Shown: in pieces, positions 1-5,020 of the stretch
How positions within the stretch are numbered: the stretch's first letter is position 1
Layout of the letters: every line of letters starts with the position of its first letter
From: an uncultured bacterium
Lineage (GTDB): Bacteria > Cyanobacteriota > Vampirovibrionia > Gastranaerophilales > Gastranaerophilaceae
Direction of reading: 5' to 3'
DNA: 12,204 nucleotides
NCBI GenBank assembly: GCA_902782905.1
Contig: CACZPB010000023.1
Location: 1 to 12,204, forward strand
Program-made: the position numbers and the translations under genes
Notes under the pieces: model-generated
Seen by the model: the letters and a program-made list of their open reading frames with translations, nothing else
What the model was told of the DNA's origin: nothing
Database searches by the model: none

Positions 1-2
1 CC

Positions 3-518
3 GCTACAAAAGCACTACTTGCAGAAAAATTGAGTAAAGACAACATTGTTAATACAGCTGCAAACAGTGAATACTGGAATAATAAAGCTTCTCTAAAGGA
101 CCAAAAAGAAGCAGACATGACTGCTGTTGATTTAATGGTAAAGGCCGGATACAATCCTTTAGCTTTAATTGTGGTTATTACAAAAATGCCAGGTTCTAAT
201 TTAGAACTAGTGCTCGGTAAACCCGCAAATTCAGACAGAGCAATGAGCGCATTCAATTACATCTCATATAACTATGAAGACAAAGTTAAAGCCGGATACG
301 GATGCCAAGAATACAGGAATTTTTTGACATACTCTGATCCGATTGTTGAAAAAAGAAACAAAAGTAAACGCTCAGTAAAAAAATTCGCTAAAGAACAAGA
401 AAAAATTAAAGCAGAACGCACAAAAAGCCTAAATCAGTACAGAATGTCTGGCGGTTTGAGCGGTTGGGATGCTACTTATGCAATTCTTAACGAACTTTCT
501 ACTTCAAAGAAAAAATAA
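3..518 (+). CDS. M48-family zinc peptidase-like protein, C-terminal part (5' end outside window)
   Basis: The reading frame is open from the left edge (first full codon at position 3), so the N-terminal part lies outside the window. What remains looks like the C-terminal half of an M48-type metallopeptidase. A Glu-Ala-Asp motif (codons 108-116) is followed by a helix reading TAVDLMVKAGYNPLAL and then a GKPANSDRAM stretch. In M48 enzymes the third zinc ligand is a Glu in an E-x-x-AD-like segment, followed by 'AGYDP' and an 'HP...R' element. The HExxH motif that would prove it is not visible. The C-terminus is very basic (KRNKSKRSVKKFAKEQEKIK) and ends in Lys residues. The first in-frame alternative start (TTG at 30) has no ribosome binding site and is not a real start. 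A strong terminator follows the stop. The family call is an inference from a partial sequence. Confidence 0.55.
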   Translation, partial: ATKALLAEKLSKDNIVNTAANSEYWNNKASLKDQKEADMTAVDLMVKAGYNPLALIVVITKMPGSNLELVLGKPANSDRAMSAFNYISYNYEDKVKAGYGCQEYRNFLTYSDPIVEKRNKSKRSVKKFAKEQEKIKAERTKSLNQYRMSGGLSGWDATYAILNELSTSKKK

Positions 519-541
519 ATTCGTTTTATAAACTAACAAAG

Positions 542-569
542 GCGCGGTGAAAATTCACCGCGCTTTTTT
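542..569 (+). terminator. Rho-independent terminator after the M48-like gene
   Basis: A GC-rich inverted repeat, GCGCGGTGA pairing with TCACCGCGC around an A/T loop, is followed directly by six T. It lies 24 bp after the stop of the peptidase-like gene and separates it from the methyltransferase cluster. Confidence 0.93.
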
Positions 570-650
570 GTATTCTTAATAATTCATCTATATGCTTGAT
601 TTCAAATAGTTAAAAATACACTAAACTAAATGTATTAAAAAGGGAGAGAT

Positions 651-1526
651 ATGGTGAAATCGAATTTAAAGTTAAATGACACGGTTAAAAAGAATAACCT
701 CAAAGTTGTTGATGACAGTGCGATTAAAACGACAGCATATAGCGATATTAATCTAAAAAAATGGAAAGAGTATGATCACGTAAAAACTGATACTCTTTGG
801 GAGTTTCCTTCCAGATTAAAAGAAGGCGGTCATTCCAATGAATATCATGGAAATTATATTCCACAGATAGCTCAACAAATATATGAGAGATATACAAAGA
901 AAAATGACATCGTATTAGATTTGTTTTTCGGCTCAGGAACTTCAGGCATTGAAGCAATTAATATGGGCAGAAGATGTATTGGAGTTGAACTAAAAGATGA
1001 TTTAGCAGAATCAGTATCAAATAAATTCACACCGAAACAATTGGTAACAGACGTTAATATAATATGTGGAGATTCAGCCAGCGAACTAGCTAAAGAAAAA
1101 ATAAAAGCGAGACTTGATGTAATGGGACGAAAAGAAGCGCAGCTTCTTATGCTTCATCCGCCATACGATGATATTATAAAATTTTCTGATAAAAAAGAAG
1201 ACTTATCAAACTGTGCAACAACAGAGGAATTCTATGACTTATTCGAAAAAGTTGCTAAAAACGGTTATGATCTTTTGGAAAAAGGAAGATTTGCCTGCCT
1301 CATTATAGGAGATAAATATGCTAACTCACAACATATTCCTCTAGGATTTGAATGCATGGCAAGAATGAATAAGCTCGGTTTTATAACTAAAGCTATAATT
1401 ATTAAAGATATGCAAGGAAACGAAAGAGCTAAAGGAAAAACGGCTAACCTTTGGAGATACAGAGCTCTTGCTGGCGGATTTTACATCTTTAAACATGAAT
1501 ACGTAATGGTGTTCCAAAAGATATGA
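651..1526 (+). CDS. Solitary DNA methyltransferase (N4-cytosine/N6-adenine type)
   Basis: Predicted S-adenosylmethionine-dependent DNA amino-methyltransferase of 291 aa. The order of motifs is visible. A motif X-like segment (HGNYIPQIAQQIYERYT, residues 66-82) leads into motif I, DLFFGSGT (90-97). A motif II-like acid follows in GVEL (111-114), then a GD (140-141), and motif IV as HPPY (169-172) with DDIIKFS after it. Motif X before I before IV is the non-beta order. The first position of motif IV is His instead of the usual Asp, Asn or Ser. I recall 'HPPY...IIKFS...DLSN' from related methylases, so this may be normal for the subgroup. No restriction endonuclease or specificity subunit is nearby, so it looks like an orphan methylase. 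The start is well supported by AGGGAGA at 641-647. Its stop overlaps the next start by 4 bp (ATGA), suggesting translational coupling. Target base and sequence cannot be read from the DNA. Confidence 0.83.
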   Translation: MVKSNLKLNDTVKKNNLKVVDDSAIKTTAYSDINLKKWKEYDHVKTDTLWEFPSRLKEGGHSNEYHGNYIPQIAQQIYERYTKKNDIVLDLFFGSGTSGIEAINMGRRCIGVELKDDLAESVSNKFTPKQLVTDVNIICGDSASELAKEKIKARLDVMGRKEAQLLMLHPPYDDIIKFSDKKEDLSNCATTEEFYDLFEKVAKNGYDLLEKGRFACLIIGDKYANSQHIPLGFECMARMNKLGFITKAIIIKDMQGNERAKGKTANLWRYRALAGGFYIFKHEYVMVFQKI

Positions 1527-1813
1527 TAAAAGAAACCACTGAAGGACTTTTGGTAACTCTTAGAATATCTCCGAATGCTTCGAAAAACGATATAATATTA
1601 ACCGATGATATTATCAAGGTTAAAATTACGGCTCAGCCGATTGAAAATAAAGCAAATAAAGCATTAATAGAATTTTTATCAAAAAGTTTTAAAATTCCAA
1701 AAACAAGTATTGAAATATTAAAAGGTGAAACCTCGAAAGATAAAACACTTATTTTTAAAACAGATGATAAAGAAAAAAGAGAGCAAATAATTGCTAAATT
1801 GACAAAAGAATAA
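1523..1813 (+). CDS. DUF167/YggU family protein
   Basis: Small 96-aa protein matching the DUF167 (YggU) family in length and pattern. It has an N-terminal strand with 'ISPNASKNDI', then 'VKITAQPIENKANKALIEFL' (residues about 33-52), and then 'IPKTSIEILKGETSKDKTL'. The A-x-P-x-x-x-K-A-N core and the GE/GxxSxxK segment are the family hallmarks. The biochemical role of the family is unknown. It overlaps the methyltransferase by 4 bp and probably depends on its translation. The coding sequence is very Lys- and Ile-rich, in line with an AT-rich genome. The end of the gene carries a promoter-like sequence that may serve the next two genes. Confidence 0.85.
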   Translation: MIKETTEGLLVTLRISPNASKNDIILTDDIIKVKITAQPIENKANKALIEFLSKSFKIPKTSIEILKGETSKDKTLIFKTDDKEKREQIIAKLTKE

Positions 1814-1827
1814 AAAAAATATACTAT
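1799..1827 (+). promoter_or_regulatory. Candidate promoter inside the DUF167 gene end
   Basis: A perfect -35 hexamer TTGACA (1799-1804) lies 17 bp before TACTAT (1822-1827), a 4/6 match to the -10 consensus. The predicted start of transcription is only about 12-15 bp before the next ATG at 1846. It overlaps the stop region of the DUF167 gene, so the 101-aa gene and the antiporter gene could be transcribed without the methyltransferase. Confidence 0.55.
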
Positions 1828-1845
1828 AAAGAGAAAAGGTGTCTG

Positions 1846-2151
1846 ATGTATAAACGTTGGTATGATGTAGATCCTACTGTCAGTTTGGCAGTAAGTTTAA
1901 TGAGAAATGCAAATATACTTATACAGTATAAATGTGCGGATTTGATTGTGCAAAAATCAAAAGATAATGGTATTGATTTATCAGAAAACATTATTACCGA
2001 TGCTTTTACTTATGTTTTGAGACGCTGGTATGATACTGACCAAAAAATGGCAGAAGCTTTTGAGTATTTAAAACTTTTACCGCTTGATATACAGAAAGAA
2101 GTCTCTTTGGAAATAATTAATTTTCTTCAAGAGGCAGAAACACAAGGTTAA
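1846..2151 (+). CDS. Conserved-looking small protein of unknown function with duplicated RWYD motif
   Basis: I do not recognise this 101-aa protein. It is mostly helical, with no signal peptide or membrane segment. Two halves resemble each other. RWYDVD (residues 4-9) and RWYDTD (60-65) are each followed by an Ala and a Leu-rich helix and then an 'IQ' (26-27 and 82-83), giving an internal repeat with a period of about 56 residues. Trp, Tyr and Asp in identical positions suggest a fold or binding surface duplicated from one ancestral unit. It starts 32 bp after the DUF167 stop behind a weak AAAGGTG and ends 2 bp before the antiporter ATG. Expression is therefore likely tied to the transporter, and it may be a cytosolic partner of it, though this is only context. 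Confidence 0.7.
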   Translation: MYKRWYDVDPTVSLAVSLMRNANILIQYKCADLIVQKSKDNGIDLSENIITDAFTYVLRRWYDTDQKMAEAFEYLKLLPLDIQKEVSLEIINFLQEAETQG

Positions 2152-2153
2152 TT

Positions 2154-3467
2154 ATGTGGGATTTTTTGCTTAACCCTGCCTTTTTTTCTGTTGTTCTTTT
2201 GTGTGTTTTGTGCGTGAAAAAAGTTAATGTACTTTTAGCAATTATAATTTCTACTATCACTGCGGGTTTGCTATCAGGCATGAATATAAAAAATATTATG
2301 GATGTTTTTATCTCTGGCATGGGAGGCAATTCTGAAACGGCTCTGAGTTATATTTTGCTTGGTGCATTTGCAGCAACAATGGCACATTCAGGATTTACTG
2401 ATGTTATATCTGCTAAAATAGCAAAGTTTGTTTCTGGGAAGAAAAGTATTCTATTAGTTGTTTTAGCATTAATATCTATGGCATCGCAAAATATTATACC
2501 AATTCATATTGCATTCATTCCTATACTCATACCGCCTCTGCTCGGTATGATGAATGAGATGAAGCTTGACAGACGCGCAGTAGCTTGCGTTTTAGCATTC
2601 GGATTAAAAATGCCATATATTGCCCTACCGGTTGGTTTTGGGCTTATTTTCCAAAACCTGATTGCTGACAATATGATACAAAATGGAATATTAGTACAAA
2701 GAACTGATATTTGGAAATCTACGCTTATTTTAGGTTTGGGAATGTTTGCGGGATTATTGGTTGCCGTTTTTCTTACATACAGAAAACCTAGGACATACAC
2801 TAATAATAACAGTAAACTGTCAATTACTCAAAATGCAGAATTCAAACCTTCTCATTGGACAGTTATTGTTGCAGCAATCGCGACATTCGCTGTTCAACTT
2901 TTAACCCAGTCGCTCCCTCTTGGTGCACTGGTAGGTTTGGGTATTATTTTTTCATTCGGTGTAGTATCAAAAGACAAGATGGATCATATGATGAACGAAG
3001 GAATTTATCTTATGGGATATGTTGCATTTGTAATGCTTGTAGCTGCAGGATTTGCATCAGTCTTAAATAAAACGGGTGCAGTAGAAAATCTCGTTAATTC
3101 AGTTTTACCGGTATTACCTGATAATATTATTTTGACATCACTTATAATTCTTATACTTGGTCTGTTTGTTACAATCGGAATCGGTACTTCTTTTGGTACA
3201 ATACCTATTATTGCAGTCCTTTTTATTCCGATTTGTGTAAAACTTGGATTTAATACTCAACAAATGATTATTTTGATTGCAGCTGCAGCTGCCCTCGGCG
3301 ATGCAGGTTCTCCGGCTTCAGATACGACACTGGGACCGACGTCCGGTTTAAATGCAGACGGACAACACAACCATATATTTGATACCTGTATACCGACATT
3401 TTTGCATTATAATACCGCTCTTATAGCCTTTGCGTTAATTGGCATATATATTGCGGGCAAATTTTAG
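2154..3467 (+). CDS. Na+/H+ antiporter-family permease (NhaC/YuiF type)
   Basis: Integral inner-membrane protein of 437 aa with roughly 10-12 hydrophobic segments spread over its whole length. A long polar loop falls around residues 205-232 (RKPRTYTNNNSKL...). The C-terminal signature beginning at residue 382 (GDAGSPASDTTLGPTSG, then LNADGQHNHIFDTCIPTFLHYN) is characteristic of the Na_H_antiport/NhaC-like group to which Bacillus YuiF belongs. A second conserved block, NIIPIHIAFIPILIPPLL (about 113-130), sits in an earlier membrane pair. Members are annotated as Na+/H+ antiporters, but several may carry amino acids or organic acids, so the substrate is open. It starts 2 bp after the stop of the 101-aa gene with only a weak AAGG before it, as expected in an operon. 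A terminator follows. Confidence 0.85.
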   Translation: MWDFLLNPAFFSVVLLCVLCVKKVNVLLAIIISTITAGLLSGMNIKNIMDVFISGMGGNSETALSYILLGAFAATMAHSGFTDVISAKIAKFVSGKKSILLVVLALISMASQNIIPIHIAFIPILIPPLLGMMNEMKLDRRAVACVLAFGLKMPYIALPVGFGLIFQNLIADNMIQNGILVQRTDIWKSTLILGLGMFAGLLVAVFLTYRKPRTYTNNNSKLSITQNAEFKPSHWTVIVAAIATFAVQLLTQSLPLGALVGLGIIFSFGVVSKDKMDHMMNEGIYLMGYVAFVMLVAAGFASVLNKTGAVENLVNSVLPVLPDNIILTSLIILILGLFVTIGIGTSFGTIPIIAVLFIPICVKLGFNTQQMIILIAAAAALGDAGSPASDTTLGPTSGLNADGQHNHIFDTCIPTFLHYNTALIAFALIGIYIAGKF

Positions 3468-3471
3468 CACT

Positions 3472-3500
3472 AAAAAACCTGCACTTAAGGCAGGTTTTTT
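3472..3500. terminator. Bidirectional Rho-independent terminator
   Basis: CCTGC (3478-3482) pairs with GCAGG (3490-3494). The stem is flanked by six A on the left and six T on the right, so it works on both strands. It ends the + strand antiporter transcript and the - strand transcript of the 153-aa gene, which converge here. Confidence 0.9.
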
Positions 3501-3526
3501 ATGTCTCTCTATTTTCTCCTTATTTA

Positions 3527-3988
3527 TTAACCATTCAGACCGTAGTTGAAATCGTCTTGAATGTTTGTTTGTAACATAGATTTTAATGATTCCATATAAG
3601 CGTTTACTTCTTCAAGTTCAGCACTATCTGTAGTAATTTGTGAATCTATAGCTGTTTCCCAAGCTGTTAGTTCAGCCAACTGATCATTATATTCAGCTAC
3701 GATTTTATCAATTGCGTCTTCGAAATCAGGAATTTGTGTATAATCAGTATATTCAGCACCGTTATATACTCTTTTTTTATCATTTGTTGAACTTACTTCT
3801 AAATTTTCCCAAATACCTTGGAAGTAAGCTTTTTGTGAACGTTCTTGTGCACTCTTAAGACTCATTGCGTCAGCTTGTGCGTATGTTGCCAACTGTTTTT
3901 GACTTGCAAGATTAGTTAATTCTAAATTTAACTCATTTCTTCTGAGCGTATAGCTTAATAATGTTTCGTGTAAATTTGAAATTGCCAT
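3527..3988 (-). CDS. Helical/coiled-coil protein of unknown function
   Basis: I do not recognise a named family. The 153-aa product has no signal peptide or membrane helix. It is rich in Leu, Ala, Gln, Glu, Asn and Ser and is predicted largely helical. Amphipathic helices run over about residues 5-60 (SNLHETLLSYTLRRNELNLE...) and again over about 88-143 (DFEDAIDKIVAEYNDQLAEL...). Between them is a Tyr/Asn-rich segment (VYNGAEYTDYTQIP). It ends in a short non-helical tail, DDFNYGLNG. Such two-helix layouts are common in secreted filament, chaperone or structural proteins, but nothing proves one of these. ATG at 3988 is preceded by GGTGA with a 6-nt gap, a good ribosome binding site. The gene is a single transcription unit with its own good promoter and a terminator, suggesting substantial independent expression. 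Confidence 0.8.
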   Translation of the reverse strand: MAISNLHETLLSYTLRRNELNLELTNLASQKQLATYAQADAMSLKSAQERSQKAYFQGIWENLEVSSTNDKKRVYNGAEYTDYTQIPDFEDAIDKIVAEYNDQLAELTAWETAIDSQITTDSAELEEVNAYMESLKSMLQTNIQDDFNYGLNG

Positions 3989-4017
3989 CTTCGTTCACCA
4001 TCTTTTTAAATCTTACA

Positions 4018-4046
4018 TATATATAAAGTATTTAAAAATGATGCAA
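4018..4046 (-). promoter_or_regulatory. Promoter of the 153-aa helical protein gene
   Basis: On the - strand TTGCAT (4046-4041) lies 17 bp before TATATA (4023-4018). Transcription would start near 4010, giving a leader of about 22 nt that carries the GGTGA ribosome binding site. Confidence 0.6.
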
Positions 4047-4122
4047 TTTCAGAAAGCATTTTTATTGTTACAAAACTTTACAAAAAGTTAAAAGATTGCT
4101 TTTAAAGGAGTTTTATTGACAT

Positions 4123-4154
4123 AAAAATAGTGCTCTTTAAAAAAAGAGCACTAT
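4123..4154 (-). terminator. Rho-independent terminator of the HU gene
   Basis: ATAGTGCTCTTT and AAAGAGCACTAT (4127-4138 and 4143-4154) form a 12-bp stem with a 4-nt loop. In the - strand direction the stem is followed by a T run. It lies 21 bp beyond the HU stop codon. Confidence 0.9.
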
Positions 4155-4175
4155 CAAAAAACCATTATTCAAAAA

Positions 4176-4448
4176 CTATTTGATAAGTTCTTTGAATGAT
4201 TTACCAGCTGACCAAGCAGGAACTGTCTTAGCAGCGATTTTCAATTCTTTACCAGTTTGTGGGTTTCTGCCGATTCTTGCAGCACGTTTACGAGCTTCCC
4301 AAGTACCGAAACCAACTAAAGTAACTTTTTTGCCTTTAGCAACTGTTTTTTGGATAATGTCTAAAGTTGCTGACAAAACATCTGAAGATGTTTTTTGTGA
4401 AAGTTTGGTTTTCTTTGAAATTTCTTTTACCAATTCTTCTTTGTTCAT
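4176..4448 (-). CDS. hup: HU/IHF-family histone-like DNA-binding protein
   Basis: Nucleoid-associated architectural protein of 90 aa, the normal HU length. The N-terminal helices (MNKEELVKEISKKTKLS...) are followed by the GFGTW core (46-50) and the arm motif RNPQTG (61-66), whose Pro intercalates between base pairs in HU. The C-terminal helix end, AGKSFKELIK, is also typical. A Trp (WSAGKSF) sits where Phe-Lys is common (FKAGK). HU binds DNA as a dimer with little sequence preference. ATG at 4448 is preceded by AGGAGA with a 6-nt gap. The gene is monocistronic, with its own promoter, a leader of about 107 nt that can fold in two ways, and a terminator. One HU gene gives homodimers; whether other paralogues exist cannot be seen here. 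Confidence 0.96.
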   Translation of the reverse strand: MNKEELVKEISKKTKLSQKTSSDVLSATLDIIQKTVAKGKKVTLVGFGTWEARKRAARIGRNPQTGKELKIAAKTVPAWSAGKSFKELIK

Positions 4449-4454
4449 GATAAA

Positions 4455-4555
4455 TCTCCTATATGATTTTCTACACTATAGGGGGATTTTAGCCTGTAAA
4501 AGTCAGAGCCACACAGCTCTCAGCCTTTAAATTCTTAGGTTTCTACCCTCCTATG
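4455..4555 (-). promoter_or_regulatory. Structured leader of the HU mRNA with alternative pairings
   Basis: The leader begins near 4555 with ATAGGAGGG (4554-4546). It contains a hairpin AGAGC-TGTGTG-GCTCT in its middle, then CCCCCTAT (4485-4478), and then the HU ribosome binding site within ATAGGAGA (4462-4455). The CCCCTAT segment can pair with the 5' ATAGGAGG or with the ATAGGAG of the ribosome binding site, with one mismatch in either case. The two pairings exclude each other, and the second would hide the ribosome binding site. The pairing potential is seen directly; a regulatory role is inference. Confidence 0.4.
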
Positions 4556-4561
4556 TTTCCA

Positions 4562-4589
4562 ATTATACTCATTTTATTAATAATTGCAA
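4562..4589 (-). promoter_or_regulatory. HU promoter
   Basis: On the - strand TTGCAA (4589-4584) lies 16 bp before a perfect TATAAT (4567-4562). Transcription would start near 4555, exactly where the complementary ATAGGAGGG leader segment begins. Confidence 0.7.
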
Positions 4590-4637
4590 GCATTTTTTGC
4601 AAATTTTACAATACTTAACAGGGTTTTACAGATTTTA

Positions 4638-4666
4638 TTTATATTTATTTAAATTTATGTTATAAA
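4638..4666 (+). promoter_or_regulatory. Candidate promoter of the tRNA-like modules and tRNA-Val
   Basis: TTTATA (4638-4643, 4/6 to the -35 consensus) lies 17 bp before TATAAA (4661-4666). Transcription would start at about 4673, just before the first tRNA-like module. Modules A and B and the tRNA would then form one precursor RNA. The surrounding DNA is very AT-rich, which makes chance matches likely. Confidence 0.4.
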
Positions 4667-4676
4667 ATAATTGTGA

Positions 4677-4779
4677 GCGTTTGGCACTCTGCCGAGCAAA
4701 AGGTGACTAAATGTCACGTTTTGCGAGAGGTAAGGTAGCGCGATAGCGGCAGCTATCATGCGCACCAACTGCAAAACGT
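4677..4779 (+). repeat. tRNA-like module A: degenerate tRNA 5' sequence with palindromic insert
   Basis: The module opens with GCGTTTGGC (4677-4685), matching the tRNA-Val 5' end. Next is a 44-bp palindromic element (4686-4729), and then GTAAGGTAGCGC, which matches the tRNA D arm. A hairpin follows with GATAGC (4742-4747), loop GGCA and GCTATC (4752-4757). The right end, GCGCACCAACTGC plus AAAACG (4760-4778), is close to the reverse complement of the tRNA 5' end. As RNA it could fold as a three-way junction. The closing stem is 4677-4685 with 4771-4779. Arm 1 is the inserted palindrome. Arm 2 is 4734-4747 with 4752-4766. It has no anticodon arm or T arm and cannot be a tRNA. It could be a decayed tRNA copy, an interspersed repeat or a structured RNA. 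Confidence 0.6.
4686..4729 (+). repeat. Palindromic element, copy 1
   Basis: The ends are ACTCTGCCGA on the left and GAGAG on the right, identical to copy 2 at 4819-4861. The inner stem pairs GCAAAA (4696-4701) with TTTTGC (4719-4724). The tip stem pairs GTGAC (4703-4707) with GTCAC (4713-4717) around TAAAT. The tip differs completely from copy 2 although the hairpin is kept. Terminal CTCT/AGAG can also pair. It carries no ORF and is far too small to be autonomous. Confidence 0.7.
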
Positions 4780-4800
4780 AAAACTATAAAAACTTAATAT

Positions 4801-4884
4801 GGGCGTTTGGCGCAGTTGACTCTGCCGAACAAAATCCGAACCGTTGAGGATTTTGTGAGAGGTAGCATCTGAACCAACAGTTCA
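4801..4884 (+). repeat. tRNA-like module B: tRNA-Val 5' copy interrupted in the D loop
   Basis: Positions 4801-4818 (GGGCGTTTGGCGCAGTTG) are identical to the first 18 nt of the true tRNA-Val at 4893-4910. A 43-bp palindromic element follows. The tRNA sequence then resumes imperfectly with GTAGCATCTGAAC (4862-4874), which matches GTAGCGCATCTGAAC less two bases. It then decays, with only an ACAGTTCAAAT resembling the T arm. The insertion falls exactly inside the D loop, between AGTTG and GTA. It lacks the anticodon 3' stem and the acceptor 3' strand, so it is not a working tRNA. A tandem tRNA pseudogene with an insertion is the simplest reading. Confidence 0.65.
4819..4861 (+). repeat. Palindromic element, copy 2
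   Basis: Same ends as copy 1 (ACTCTGCCGA and GAGAG). The inner stem is ACAAAATCC (4829-4837) with GGATTTTGT (4848-4856), a perfect 9-bp stem with a 10-nt loop. Relative to copy 1 the base pair at the stem foot changes from G-C to A-T on both sides (GCAAAA/TTTTGC to ACAAAA/TTTTGT). This is a compensatory change, suggesting the fold is under selection or was copied as a palindrome. Confidence 0.7.
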
Positions 4885-4892
4885 AATAATAA

Positions 4893-4968
4893 GGGCGTTT
4901 GGCGCAGTTGGTAGCGCATCTGAACGACATTCAGAGGGTCACAAGTTCGAGTCTTGTAACGCCCACCA
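4893..4968 (+). tRNA. tRNA-Val (anticodon GAC)
   Basis: A full cloverleaf of 76 nt with encoded CCA. The acceptor stem is GGGCGTT/AACGCCC (4893-4899, 4958-4964). The D stem is GCGC/GCGC with loop AGTTGGTA. The anticodon stem is TCTGA/TCAGA with loop ACGACAT (4924-4930). The variable loop is GGGTC. The T stem is ACAAG/CTTGT with loop TTCGAGT. The discriminator is A4965 and CCA is 4966-4968. Anticodon GAC (4926-4928) and A73 fit valine. The base before the anticodon is C (4925) instead of the almost universal T33, which is odd. All other conserved positions, including TTCGA, are normal. A terminator follows immediately. Confidence 0.88.
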
Positions 4969-4970
4969 TA

Positions 4971-5002
4971 AAAAAAGACCGATTTTTATCGGTCTTTTTT
5001 TT
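4971..5002. terminator. Bidirectional terminator shared by tRNA-Val and leuS
   Basis: GACCGAT and ATCGGTC form a 7-bp stem with a TTTT loop. It is flanked by A6 on the left and T8 on the right and is active on both strands. It lies 2 bp after the tRNA CCA and 18 bp beyond the leuS stop on the other strand. Confidence 0.92.
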
Positions 5003-5020
5003 ATTTTCAGAACTAATTAA

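Noticed and set aside
571..650. Promoter for the methyltransferase cluster (TTGATT at 596 with TACACT or TAAACT)
   Set aside because: Spacings of 15 or 20 bp are poor and the region is AT-rich; a promoter must exist here after the terminator, but I cannot place it reliably.
748..3070. Several ORFs of 69-98 codons on the opposite strand or in another frame inside the methyltransferase and antiporter genes (for example 748-957 -, 2117-2329 -, 2504-2800 -, 2855-3070 +)
   Set aside because: All lie inside well-supported genes, have no ribosome binding sites and resemble no protein family; they are shadow frames.
4180..4530. A 116-codon + strand ORF antisense to HU and its leader
   Set aside because: It runs opposite a clear HU gene with promoter and terminator and has no start signals of its own.
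4801..4884. Module B as a tRNA gene with an intron in the D loop
   Set aside because: After removal of the insert the anticodon 3' stem, T stem and acceptor 3' strand are still missing, so no functional tRNA results.
4801..4910. The repeated tRNA sequence as attL/attR of an integrated element
   Set aside because: Integrases usually duplicate the tRNA 3' end, whereas here the 5' end is repeated; the repeats are only 92 bp apart and no integrase is in the window.
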